From the NCBI RefSeq assembly GCF_006125015.1, contig NZ_SZZN01000001.1, forward strand, positions 3,534,001 through 3,598,000: 64,000 bases of DNA, written 5' to 3'. Position numbers and translations under genes: made by a program. The notes beneath the pieces were generated by a model. It worked only from the letters and a program-made list of their open reading frames with translations, made no database searches and was not told the origin of the DNA. Source of the DNA: Roseovarius arcticus. GTDB taxonomy: Bacteria > Pseudomonadota > Alphaproteobacteria > Rhodobacterales > Rhodobacteraceae. Each line of letters begins with the position of its first letter. The stretch's first letter is position 1. Shown piece by piece: positions 34,844 through 43,596 of the stretch.

Positions 34844-37099
34844 ATGGCAAATCCCAAATTCACCCCCGAAGAGGCGCTGGCATTTCACCTAGAGCCGACA
34901 CCGGGCAAGTTCGAGATCACCGCGACCGTGCCGATGACCACCCAGCGCGATCTGAGTCTGGCGTATTCGCCGGGCGTCGCTGTGCCATGTCTCGCTATTC
35001 AGGAAAACCCTGAGACGGCATATGACTATACGAACAAGGGTAATCTCGTCGCCGTCATCTCGAACGGTACGGCTGTTCTGGGCCTCGGTAACCTGGGTGC
35101 GCTTGCGTCCAAGCCGGTGATGGAAGGCAAGGCAGTGCTGTTCAAGCGGTTTGCCGATGTGAACAGCATCGACATTGAGCTGGATACCGAAGATGCCGAC
35201 GCATTTTGCAATGCCGTTCGCCTGATGGGGCCGACATTTGGCGGTATCAACCTTGAGGATATCAAGGCGCCTGAGTGTTTTATCATTGAGCAGCGGCTGA
35301 AAGAGGAAATGGACATTCCGGTGTTCCACGACGACCAGCACGGCACGGCTGTGATCTGCGCCGCTGGGTTGATTAATGCGCTGCATCTGTCGGGCAAGAA
35401 GATCGGGGATGTGCGTATCGTGTTGAATGGTGCGGGCGCGGCGGGCATCGCCTGCCTTGAATTGCTGAAGACAATGGGCGCGCGGCATGAGAACACTATG
35501 ATGTGTGACACAAAAGGCGTGATCTATCAGGGCCGCACCGAGGGCATGAACCAATGGAAATCGGCCCACGCGGTGGTGACGGACCGCCGCACGCTGGCCG
35601 ATGCGATGAAGGATGCCGACGTGTTTCTAGGCGTGTCCGCCAAGGGCGCAGTGACGCAGGATATGGTCGCTAGCATGGCGCCGGATCCGGTGATTTTTGC
35701 CATGGCAAACCCTGATCCCGAGATCACGCCCGAAGAGGCACACGAGGTGCGCCCCGATGCGATCGTCGCCACCGGGCGCAGCGACTACCCCAACCAAGTG
35801 AACAACGTGCTCGGATTTCCCTACCTTTTCCGCGGCGCGCTGGATGTCCATGCCCGCGCGATCAACGACGAGATGAAGATCGCCTGCGCCGAGGCGCTAG
35901 CCGCGCTTGCACGCGAGGATGTGCCGGACGAAGTGGGCATGGCCTACGGACGCAAGCTATCCTTTGGCCGTGATTATATCATTCCCGCTCCTTTCGATCC
36001 GCGGCTGATCCACGTGATTCCGCCAGCCGTGGCGCGCGCTTGCATGGATACCGGGGCTGCGCGGCGGCCAATCGTAGATATGGAGGCATATGAGGCGTCG
36101 CTAAAGGCGCGGATGGATCCGACTGCCAGCATAATGCGGCTGATCAGCGCGCGGGCGCGTAATGCGCAGGCGAGGATGATCTTTGCCGAGGGCGATGATC
36201 TGCGCGTGCTGCGCGCGGCCGTTCAGTACCAACGTGCAGGCATGGGCAAGGCGCTGGTCGTTGGCCGCGAGGCCGATATTAAGGCAAAGCTGGAGGGCGC
36301 CGGTATGGCTGACGCCGTCGCAGAGCTGGAGGTCGTAAATGCGGCCAACACCCCGCATTTGGAAGAATATCGCGCGTTCTTATATGGGCGGCTTCAACGT
36401 AAGGGCTTCGACAGGCATGACATTCACAAACTTGCCTCGCGCGATCGGCATGTCTTTGCTGCGCTGATGCTGGCGCATGGTCACGGGGATGGTCTTATCA
36501 CAGGCGCCACGCGCAAGTCGGCGCATGTGCTGAAGTTGATTAACCACGTATTTGACGCCGATTCCGAACATGGCGTCGCGGGTGTCACTGCGGTGATGCA
36601 CAAAGGCCGAATTGTTTTCGTCGCCGATACATTGGTGCAAGAGTGGCCGGATGAAAACGATCTGGCCGACATCGCTGAGCGCGCGGCGACCGTCGCGCGC
36701 AATCTGGGGCTGGAGCCGCGCGTCGCATTCGTCAGCTTTTCGACGTTCGGCTATCCGCGCAGCGAGCGGGCCGAAAAGATGCACCGCGCCGTCACTGTAC
36801 TGGAGGCACGGGGTGTCGATTTCGAATTCGAAGGCGAGATGACGGTGGATGTAGCGCTGAATACCTCCGCGCAGGAGGCGTATCCGTTTCAGCGCCTGTC
36901 AGGCCCAGCCAACATTCTGGTGATGCCCGCGCGGCACTCGGCCTCGATCTCGGTCAAGCTGGTACAGGAAATGGCAGGCGCGACCGTGATCGGCCCAATC
37001 CTGTCGGGTTTGGACAAGTCGGTGCAGATCTGTTCATCCAGTTCGACGGCGACGGATATTGTGAACATGGCTGTGCTGGCCGCGTGCAGGGTAGGGTAG
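34844..37099 (+). CDS. maeB: NADP-dependent malic enzyme, MaeB type (malic-PTA fusion)
   Basis: It decarboxylates malate to pyruvate with NAD(P)+. The 751-residue protein is a fusion: malic enzyme (about 1-420) with SLAYSPGVAVPC, FKRFADVNSIDIEL, FHDDQHGTAVICAAG and the dinucleotide motif VLNGAGAAGIACLEL, plus a phosphotransacetylase-like C-terminal domain (about 430-751) with ITGATRKSAHVLKLI and FQRLSGPANILVMPA. In known MaeB proteins the PTA part is regulatory (acetyl-CoA), not catalytic. AGGA lies about 13 nt upstream. Divergent from mutS across 145 bp. Confidence 0.95.
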   Translation: MANPKFTPEEALAFHLEPTPGKFEITATVPMTTQRDLSLAYSPGVAVPCLAIQENPETAYDYTNKGNLVAVISNGTAVLGLGNLGALASKPVMEGKAVLFKRFADVNSIDIELDTEDADAFCNAVRLMGPTFGGINLEDIKAPECFIIEQRLKEEMDIPVFHDDQHGTAVICAAGLINALHLSGKKIGDVRIVLNGAGAAGIACLELLKTMGARHENTMMCDTKGVIYQGRTEGMNQWKSAHAVVTDRRTLADAMKDADVFLGVSAKGAVTQDMVASMAPDPVIFAMANPDPEITPEEAHEVRPDAIVATGRSDYPNQVNNVLGFPYLFRGALDVHARAINDEMKIACAEALAALAREDVPDEVGMAYGRKLSFGRDYIIPAPFDPRLIHVIPPAVARACMDTGAARRPIVDMEAYEASLKARMDPTASIMRLISARARNAQARMIFAEGDDLRVLRAAVQYQRAGMGKALVVGREADIKAKLEGAGMADAVAELEVVNAANTPHLEEYRAFLYGRLQRKGFDRHDIHKLASRDRHVFAALMLAHGHGDGLITGATRKSAHVLKLINHVFDADSEHGVAGVTAVMHKGRIVFVADTLVQEWPDENDLADIAERAATVARNLGLEPRVAFVSFSTFGYPRSERAEKMHRAVTVLEARGVDFEFEGEMTVDVALNTSAQEAYPFQRLSGPANILVMPARHSASISVKLVQEMAGATVIGPILSGLDKSVQICSSSSTATDIVNMAVLAACRVG

Positions 37100-37112
37100 G
37101 GCGCGCGTGCCG

Positions 37113-37982
37113 CTAAGCCTTAGACCGGCGCGATAGCTGCACTGCAAGAATACCGGCCATAATAATCGCGACGCCGATCAGGTCCGTGGGATGCAACGCT
37201 TCGCCCAGCACGGCGGCGGCGATTGCGACGCCAAGGAACGGATTAAGAAAGTGAAACGTGGCGGCGCGAGTGGCAGTGATCCGCTGAACCAGCTTGAACC
37301 ACAGCAGCGTCGCACCGAGGCCAGGCACCAACAAGGTCCAGACAAACGCGGCGATCAGTGTCCATGACCATTCGACAATCAGCGTTTCGGTGGCAAAAGC
37401 CACGACTGATAGAATTGCGCCACCAATCAGCATCTGTAGGCCGACCACCATCATGAAATTACCGCCCGACGTCGCGCCCTTGACGCTGAGCGTCGCAACG
37501 GCCAGCGCGGCGGCGCCTATGATGCAAAGGGTCAGGCCATACAAGTCGACCCCGCCGGAAAACCGCGTGCCCATCACCAAAGCGACACCTGTGAATCCGG
37601 CAAAAAGACCGAAAAGCGCCAAAGGCTTCAGCCTTTCGCCGAGGAACATCCAAGAGGCAAGTGCAACGAGCAGCGGCATGGTGGAGGCGATGATGGCCGC
37701 CAGTGACGCCTCAATTGTCTGCATCGCGACAAAGTATAGCCCGAGATAGAGCGCGTTCTGGCAAATCCCCAGAATGATACAGGCGCGCCATTGAGGCCGG
37801 GTCAAGCGCCAAGTCTGGCCCAATATCCGGGCGATCACGACGGCGAGTATGCCCGAAATGATGAACCGCAGCGCCAGCGCGCTAACGGGCGGCGCCGCCG
37901 CCACGATGATCCGGGCCGAAGTGAACGCGCTGGACCACATCACGGCAAAGCAAACGCCCATCACGATACTGCGCAGATCCAT
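37113..37982 (-). CDS. DMT superfamily permease (EamA)
   Basis: The 289-residue protein has ten predicted membrane helices in two EamA repeats; the second includes ATRAATFHFLNPFLGVAIAAAVLGE. Substrates of such exporters are usually amino acids, metabolites or nucleosides and cannot be told here. ATG 37982 follows AAGGG and begins the first helix; the GTG at 38009 is an alternative. It ends 14 bp from maeB (convergent). Confidence 0.85.
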   Translation of the reverse strand: MDLRSIVMGVCFAVMWSSAFTSARIIVAAAPPVSALALRFIISGILAVVIARILGQTWRLTRPQWRACIILGICQNALYLGLYFVAMQTIEASLAAIIASTMPLLVALASWMFLGERLKPLALFGLFAGFTGVALVMGTRFSGGVDLYGLTLCIIGAAALAVATLSVKGATSGGNFMMVVGLQMLIGGAILSVVAFATETLIVEWSWTLIAAFVWTLLVPGLGATLLWFKLVQRITATRAATFHFLNPFLGVAIAAAVLGEALHPTDLIGVAIIMAGILAVQLSRRSKA

Positions 37983-38018
37983 CGTCGGCTTACCCTTAAC
38001 TGCAACCACCCAAATGCA

Positions 38019-38044
38019 AAAGGGCCGCCTAGTGGCGACCCTTT
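38019..38044 (-). terminator. Terminator of the HU gene
   Basis: AAAGGG (38019-38024) pairs with CCCTTT (38039-38044), followed by a one-base mismatch and then CGCC/GGCG around a 4-nt loop. On the minus strand the stem is followed by TTTT, 25 bp after the HU stop. Confidence 0.7.
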
Positions 38045-38068
38045 CGGAAACTCATGCAAGATGCAAGA

Positions 38069-38356
38069 TCAGCCGTTGACGCTGTCTTTCAGTGCCTTGG
38101 CGATGGTCATCTTGACGACCTTGTCGGCATCCTTTTTGATCTGCTCGCCCGTGGCGGGGTTGCGGACCATACGCTCGGGACGCTCACGGCAATAGATCTT
38201 GCCGACGCCGGGCAGTGTGACGGCGCCGCCGCCGGACACTTCGCGTGTGATGACGCCAATAATTGAATCGAGCGCAGTGCCCGCTGTCTTCTTGTCGCTA
38301 CCCATTTCTTCGGCCAGTGCGGCCACGAGCTGGGTCTTTGTCATCGGTTTCGCCAT
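38069..38356 (-). CDS. hup: HU family nucleoid protein
   Basis: This DNA-bending histone-like protein organises the nucleoid. The 95-residue sequence has the helix-turn-helix dimer core (MTKTQLVAALAEE), LDSIIGVITREVSGGGAVTLPGVGKI, the DNA-binding arm CRERPERMVRNPATGE and the C-terminal ADKVVKMTIAKALKD. AAGGAG lies 8 nt upstream. A TTGACA box with a poorly spaced ATAAT lies upstream (about 38456-38481, minus), partly inside the end of amn; promoter not certain. Confidence 0.97.
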   Translation of the reverse strand: MAKPMTKTQLVAALAEEMGSDKKTAGTALDSIIGVITREVSGGGAVTLPGVGKIYCRERPERMVRNPATGEQIKKDADKVVKMTIAKALKDSVNG

Positions 38357-38477
38357 CGGGTGATCTCCTTAATACTGCCCGTTCATTGGGCCTCACGATA
38401 AGGTGTAACGTCATTTTAATGGGCATTACAACGTATACTGGCGCAGTGAACGTGAATTATGGGCAAAAATGTGCCTG

Positions 38478-39956
38478 TCAAAGAAACGCGGTTTCGTCAA
38501 AGGCGCGCAACTTGCGGCTGTGCAGCCTATCGAGAGGCATTTCTGACAATGCCTCCATCGCGCGAATTCCGATCATCAGGTGGCGGGCGACCTGATCGTT
38601 ATAGAACTCACTGGCCATGCCCGGCAGCTTCAATTCACCGTGTAACGGCTTGTCCGAGACGCACAAAAGCGTCCCGTATGGTACGCGAAACCGAAACCCA
38701 TTGGCGGCGATGGTCGCGCTTTCCATGTCCAGCGCGATTGCGCGGCTCTGGCTAAGGCGGCGCACCGGGCCAGATTGATCGCGCAATTCCCAGTTACGAT
38801 TGTCGACGCTGGCGACGGTGCCGGTGCGCATAATACGTTTTAGCGCAAACCCCTCTAGCTGGGTGACATCCTCGACCGCCTCCTCCAGCGCTATCTGGAT
38901 TTCGGCCAGCGCGGGAATCGGCACCCATGTGGGCAGATCCGCATCCAACACGCCATCCTCGCGCAGATAGGCATGGGCCAGCACATAATCGCCCAGACGC
39001 TGCGAATTGCGCAAACCGGCGCAGTGGCCGACCATGATCCAAGCGTGCGGGCGCAGCACCGCGATATGATCGGTCGCCGTCTTTGCATTGGATGGGCCGA
39101 TGCCGATATTGACCAGCGTGATGCCGGACCCATCGGGTTTCTTCAGATGATAGGTAGGCATTTGCGGCATCTTGGTGGGCGCATCTATTGGCGTGTCCGG
39201 TGATGTGATCTCGGTATCGAATGTAGAGACGAAGCTGGTGTAGCCGCTTGCCGGATCGGCCAGCGCGCTGCGGGCGTATGTTTCAAACTCGGATACGTAG
39301 AACTGGTAATTGGTGAACAATACATGGTTCTGGAAATGCGCGGGCGAGGTGGCGGTGTAGTGCGCGAGCCGGGCTAGTGAATAATCTACGCGCTGTGCCG
39401 TAAATGGCGCTAGGGCTGCGGCGCCGTCCGGCGTGCGCTTGGCCAGGCCATTGATGATGTCGTCGTCCATCGTGCCGAGGTTTGGCACATCAAACACGTC
39501 GCGCAGGGTGAACCCGGCAGCGCCCTCGTGCGGTACGGTCATGCGCGCATCCTGCGCGACCGCAAAATGTACAGGCATCGGCGTGCGGGATGCCGCAATG
39601 AGGATCGGCACACCGTGATTTTCCAGCAGTAAATCGAGTTGTTGGATCAGATAGTTGCGAAACAGGTCAGGCCGCGTCACCGTCGTTGCGTATGTGCCCG
39701 GCCCCGCGACATGCCCAAAGGCCAGCCGCGTGTCGATCCCGGCAAAGCTGGAGGTGGTCAGGCGAATTTCGGGATAGAACGCCCGGATGCGATGTGTCGG
39801 CGCCGGGCCGGGAAGCGCGGCCTTGAAACCAGCGCGCAGAAAATCCACCGCCTGATCGTAGAGCATGCAGAGATGATCGACCGCCGGTTTGGCTTCGGTG
39901 AACGCTCGTGCTGGCAAAGCCGGAGGGCTGCTGATCGTCTCGTCACTGGCTTGCAT
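38478..39956 (-). CDS. amn: AMP nucleosidase
   Basis: It hydrolyses AMP to adenine and ribose-5-phosphate, controlling adenylate levels. The 492-residue protein has the N-terminal AMP nucleosidase domain (RIRAFYPEIRLTT) and a C-terminal nucleoside-phosphorylase-like core with NIGIGPSNAKTATDHIAVLRPHAWIMVGHCAGLR (parts of the phosphate and base site), GTVASVDNRNWEL and ALDMESATIAANG, the catalytic purine-site Glu/Asp region. Start 39956 has AGAGGG upstream. Divergent from the epimerase gene. Confidence 0.93.
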   Translation of the reverse strand: MQASDETISSPPALPARAFTEAKPAVDHLCMLYDQAVDFLRAGFKAALPGPAPTHRIRAFYPEIRLTTSSFAGIDTRLAFGHVAGPGTYATTVTRPDLFRNYLIQQLDLLLENHGVPILIAASRTPMPVHFAVAQDARMTVPHEGAAGFTLRDVFDVPNLGTMDDDIINGLAKRTPDGAAALAPFTAQRVDYSLARLAHYTATSPAHFQNHVLFTNYQFYVSEFETYARSALADPASGYTSFVSTFDTEITSPDTPIDAPTKMPQMPTYHLKKPDGSGITLVNIGIGPSNAKTATDHIAVLRPHAWIMVGHCAGLRNSQRLGDYVLAHAYLREDGVLDADLPTWVPIPALAEIQIALEEAVEDVTQLEGFALKRIMRTGTVASVDNRNWELRDQSGPVRRLSQSRAIALDMESATIAANGFRFRVPYGTLLCVSDKPLHGELKLPGMASEFYNDQVARHLMIGIRAMEALSEMPLDRLHSRKLRAFDETAFL

Positions 39957-40051
39957 TTTGCCCTCTTCATTATTGCCCGTACTGGTGCGACGGCAGGATG
40001 CACGGCCCTGCCGCCCTTGCCAAGCGTATAGGCGCGGCGCATATCGGGGAC

Positions 40052-40909
40052 ATGACAAAGACGCTTCTTTCCTTCGGTCACGGCTATTCGGCCCGCGCGC
40101 TAAGCGATGTTCTGCAAGCGGAGGGTGGATGGCGCGTTATCGGCACAACGCGCAGCGCAGAAAACGTGGATGCGGTGCGCGCCAGTGGGGCCGAGCCACT
40201 GATATGGCCCGGCGATGATTTGCGTCTGGTGCTTAAGGCGGCGACGCATCTGCTGATTTCCGCCGGACCGGGCGAGGGCGGCGATCCTGTGCTGGCAGCG
40301 ATTGCAGACGGCATCGCGCGTGCCGCGCCGCATCTGGAATGGGCAGGGTACCTGTCGACGACCGGCGTTTATGGCGATCACGATGGCGGCTGGGTCGATG
40401 AGCAGACACCCCTTGCCCCGACCACGCAGCGCGGCAGGCTGCGGCAAGAGGCCGAAGCCGCGTGGCAGGCTATCCCAGCGCTGCCGCTGCATATCTTTCG
40501 CCTTGCCGGCATATACGGGCCGGGCCGCGGCCCCTTTGCCAAGGTACGGGCCGGGCGGGCGCGGCGCATTATCAAGCCGGGCCAGGTGTTCAGCCGGATC
40601 CATGTCGACGATATTGCGCAGGTGCTGGCTGCATCGATGCATGCGCCCGATCCCGGTGCGATCTATAACCTGTGCGATGACGATCCGGCCCCGCCGCAAG
40701 ACGTAATCGGTTTCGCGGCCAAGCTGCTTGGTTTGCCTATTCCAGAGGCTGTGGCATTTGAGGATGCCGAGATGTCGGAAATGGCACGCAGCTTCTACGC
40801 GGAATCCAAGCGGGTCAGAAATGACCGGATAAAGGATGAGCTAGGCGTTCGCCTGCGCTATCCCAGCTATCGCGAGGGGCTGGCTGCCATGGCCAAGGTC
40901 GGCGGCTAG
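40052..40909 (+). CDS. NAD-dependent epimerase/dehydratase family protein (YeeZ-like)
   Basis: The 285-residue extended-SDR-like protein has an N-terminal Rossmann start (LLSFGHGYSARAL) with a modified glycine pattern, LSTTGVYGDHDGGWVDEQTPL, FRLAGIYGPGRGP and FSRIHVDDIAQVL. The substrate is unknown; homologues such as YeeZ are of uncharacterised function. The usual catalytic YxxxK is not obvious (GRLRQEAE occupies that place), so it may be non-enzymatic or have altered chemistry. GGGGA precedes ATG 40052. Confidence 0.8.
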   Translation: MTKTLLSFGHGYSARALSDVLQAEGGWRVIGTTRSAENVDAVRASGAEPLIWPGDDLRLVLKAATHLLISAGPGEGGDPVLAAIADGIARAAPHLEWAGYLSTTGVYGDHDGGWVDEQTPLAPTTQRGRLRQEAEAAWQAIPALPLHIFRLAGIYGPGRGPFAKVRAGRARRIIKPGQVFSRIHVDDIAQVLAASMHAPDPGAIYNLCDDDPAPPQDVIGFAAKLLGLPIPEAVAFEDAEMSEMARSFYAESKRVRNDRIKDELGVRLRYPSYREGLAAMAKVGG

Positions 40910-40993
40910 CTCTGTCCGCCTGCGCGCAGCAAGCCTTGCCAATCCTGCCCTGCCCCTGCTTTAACCATGCCAACCTATTCCCCGGAGCCTGAC

Positions 40994-42286
40994 ATGGTCG
41001 ATATCGCCTCGCGCGTCCACAATCACAAATGGAAGATCGACCCCATCGTGCGGTCGCTGATCGATACCGACTTTTACAAGCTGTTGATGTGCCAGTCCGT
41101 ATTTCGCAACAATCCGGACACTCAGGTCACGTTCAGCCTGATCAACCGGGCCACGCATATCCCGCTTGCCGATCTGGTGGATGAGGGCGAATTGCGCGAG
41201 CAGCTGGATTACATCCGCTCGCTTTCGCTGTCGCGCGGTGAAAGCACGTGGATGCGCGGCAATATGTTCTACGGCAAGCGGCAAATGTTTACCCCCGAAT
41301 TCATGGATTGGTTCGATAAATTGCGGCTTCCGCCCTACCATCTGGAGCGGGTTGGCGACCAATACGAGCTGACGTTCGAGGGCTCGTGGCCCGAAGTTAT
41401 GCTGTGGGAAATTCCCGCGCTTGCCGTGATAATGGAGCTGCGCTCCCGCTCGGTCCTGCACCGGATGGAGAAGTTTGAACTGCAAGTTCTCTATGCTCGC
41501 GCGATGACCAAACTGTGGGAAAAGGTCGAGACACTGCGCAACATTCCCGATCTGCGCATTGCCGATTTCGGCACGCGTCGCCGTCATTCATTCCTATGGC
41601 AGGATTGGTGTGTGCGTGCGATGCACGAGGGGCTGGGCGAGAAATTCGTTGGCACGTCGAACTGCCTTATCGCCAAGAACCGCGATCTGGAGGCGATCGG
41701 CACCAACGCACATGAGTTGCCCATGGTTTACGCCGCGCTGGCCGAGGATGACGAAGCGCTGGCGCGCGCGCCCTATGATGTTCTTAGCGACTGGCACGAA
41801 GAACATGAGGGAAATCTGCGCATCATCTTGCCCGACACCTACGGCACCCAAGGGTTTCTGGACAAAGCTCCTGATTGGCTGACCCGGTGGACCGGCATTC
41901 GCGTCGATTCGGGCGACCCGGCCAAGGCGGCGGACATGGCGATAGAGTGGTGGACTGCGCGCGGCGAGGACCCGGCAAAGAAACTGATCATCTTCTCCGA
42001 TGGTCTAGACGAGGCCAAGATTGCCCAGCTTCACACTCAATTCTCTGGACGGGTGCGGGTGTCATTCGGCTGGGGCACTTACCTGACCAATGACTTTCGC
42101 GGGCTGGTGCCTGAGGACGCTCTTGCGCCCTTTTCGCTGGTTTGTAAGCCAGTGGCAGCCAATGGGCGGCCCACGGTCAAGCTGTCGGACAACCCGAAGA
42201 AAGCGATGGGCCCGGCCGACCAGATCGCGCGGTACAAACGCGTCTTTGGCGTCGGCGATCAGGATGCGGTCGAGGTCGAGGTTTGA
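40994..42286 (+). CDS. pncB: Nicotinate phosphoribosyltransferase
   Basis: It converts nicotinate, PRPP and ATP to nicotinate mononucleotide in NAD salvage. The 430-residue protein has LIDTDFYKLLMCQSVF at the N terminus, FGTRRRHSF, TSNCLIAKN, the phosphorylated histidine in GTNAHELPM (about residue 239), RVDSGDP, FSDGLDEAKI and FGWGTYLTND. CGGAG precedes ATG 40994. The histidine phosphatase follows after 16 bp. Confidence 0.97.
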   Translation: MVDIASRVHNHKWKIDPIVRSLIDTDFYKLLMCQSVFRNNPDTQVTFSLINRATHIPLADLVDEGELREQLDYIRSLSLSRGESTWMRGNMFYGKRQMFTPEFMDWFDKLRLPPYHLERVGDQYELTFEGSWPEVMLWEIPALAVIMELRSRSVLHRMEKFELQVLYARAMTKLWEKVETLRNIPDLRIADFGTRRRHSFLWQDWCVRAMHEGLGEKFVGTSNCLIAKNRDLEAIGTNAHELPMVYAALAEDDEALARAPYDVLSDWHEEHEGNLRIILPDTYGTQGFLDKAPDWLTRWTGIRVDSGDPAKAADMAIEWWTARGEDPAKKLIIFSDGLDEAKIAQLHTQFSGRVRVSFGWGTYLTNDFRGLVPEDALAPFSLVCKPVAANGRPTVKLSDNPKKAMGPADQIARYKRVFGVGDQDAVEVEV

Positions 42287-42302
42287 TTTTGGCGGACCGC
42301 GC

Positions 42303-42953
42303 ATGACAGAGATCATTCTTGTCCGCCATGGGCAGGCCAACTCGAACGCTACCGATGAGGCGGGCTATGATCGCCTGTCTGATTTGGGGCGCCGCCAGGC
42401 TGGTTGGTTGGGTGAATGGCTGGCCTTGACCGACCCGCATTTCGACCGCATCGTTACTGGCACGCTGACACGCCAGCGCCAGACAGCCACCGCGATGGGA
42501 TATACCGCAACGGGCGAGGATGCGCGCCTGAATGAGCTAACGTATTTTGATCTGGCACACGCTATGGAGGCGCAGCATGGCATCAAAGCGCCTGACGCCG
42601 CGCATGATTTTGCCCGGTATCTGCCGGATGTGATTGGCCGCTGGTCCGAAGACAAGCTGACGGGCGTGCCCGAAACATTTGGCAGCTTTAACACCCGCAT
42701 CATCACCATGATTGATGAGATTTCTGCGCAGCATGGCCGCAGCCTTCTGGTCACGTCTGGCGGTGTAATTGGGATAGTAATGCGGCATGTCTTAGGGCTC
42801 GACACGGATTCGATGACGCGCATGATGCTGCGCACACACAACAGCTCGGTCCACCGGCTGCGTCACATTCACGGGCAGTTGGTGCTGGACAGCTTCAATG
42901 CGACGCCGCACCTTGACGCTGCTGACCGGGCGCATGCCCGTACTTTTATTTGA
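42303..42953 (+). CDS. Histidine phosphatase family protein
   Basis: The 216-residue phosphoglycerate-mutase-fold phosphatase has the catalytic LVRHGQAN motif (about 6-13, phospho-histidine), LSDLGRRQAGWLGEWL, VTGTLTRQRQTA with the second active-site arginine, and SGGVIGIVMRHVLG near residue 160. The natural substrate is unknown. It follows pncB closely and precedes a GST gene, so it may share their transcript, but no pathway link is shown. Confidence 0.88.
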   Translation: MTEIILVRHGQANSNATDEAGYDRLSDLGRRQAGWLGEWLALTDPHFDRIVTGTLTRQRQTATAMGYTATGEDARLNELTYFDLAHAMEAQHGIKAPDAAHDFARYLPDVIGRWSEDKLTGVPETFGSFNTRIITMIDEISAQHGRSLLVTSGGVIGIVMRHVLGLDTDSMTRMMLRTHNSSVHRLRHIHGQLVLDSFNATPHLDAADRAHARTFI

Positions 42954-42971
42954 TCTGGCAGGAGCCTCGCC

Positions 42972-43586
42972 ATGAAACTCTACTACGCCCCCGGTACCGT
43001 ATCCGTCGCGGTTGCCATCGCCCTACACGAGGCTGGGTTGGACTTTGACACACATAAGCTCAGCTTTGCGGACGCCGAACAGACCAAGCCGGAATATCAT
43101 AGCGTCAATCCTAAGGGCCGCGTGCCCGCGCTGGACACCGGAGATGGCGTTGTGACGGAAACGGGCGCGATCCTTGACTACATCGCTGCAATTGCGCCGG
43201 ATGCGGGCCTGATGCCTGATGCGCCGATTGACGCCGCACGGGTGCGGTCGGTCATCCAGTACCTTGCCAGTACAATGCAGGTAAACCACGCGCACGGCCC
43301 GCGCGCCTCGCGCTGGGCAATGGAGGAGGCGTCGCAAGCCGATATGCGCGCTCAAGTTCCCAAGACCATGACCGCCAGTGCGGCCTTTGTCGAAGAGCAT
43401 TGCCTGACAGGCCCATTCGTGATGGGCGACCGCGTCACGATTGCGGATGCGCACCTATTCATCATGTGTACATGGCTAAAAGGCGACCGCGTCGAAGTTT
43501 CGGCGTTTCCGCGCATCATCGCGTTTCTGGACGCGATGGAGGCGCGCGAGTCGGTCAAGGCGGTACGCGCCGCCGGTATGCTGTAG
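42972..43586 (+). CDS. Glutathione S-transferase family protein
   Basis: The 204-residue protein has an N-terminal thioredoxin-like domain (MKLYYAPGTVSVAVAIALHEAG, cis-Pro in GRVPAL and TETGAIL glutathione motif) and a C-terminal helical domain with VTIADAHLFIMCTW. It resembles beta-class bacterial GSTs with the first active-site residue in the PGTVS loop. AGGAG lies upstream. The physiological substrate is unknown. Confidence 0.88.
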   Translation: MKLYYAPGTVSVAVAIALHEAGLDFDTHKLSFADAEQTKPEYHSVNPKGRVPALDTGDGVVTETGAILDYIAAIAPDAGLMPDAPIDAARVRSVIQYLASTMQVNHAHGPRASRWAMEEASQADMRAQVPKTMTASAAFVEEHCLTGPFVMGDRVTIADAHLFIMCTWLKGDRVEVSAFPRIIAFLDAMEARESVKAVRAAGML

Positions 43587-43596
43587 GAGCGCCGCA

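Noticed and set aside
34698-34863. 55-residue N-terminal extension of mutS
   Set aside because: The extension overlaps the start of the divergent maeB gene, and the shorter start matches the MutS family N terminus.
38456-38481. TTGACA-like promoter for the HU gene
   Set aside because: The -35 box is good but the nearest ATAAT is only 14 bp away and lies at the end of amn; not strong enough for a separate feature.
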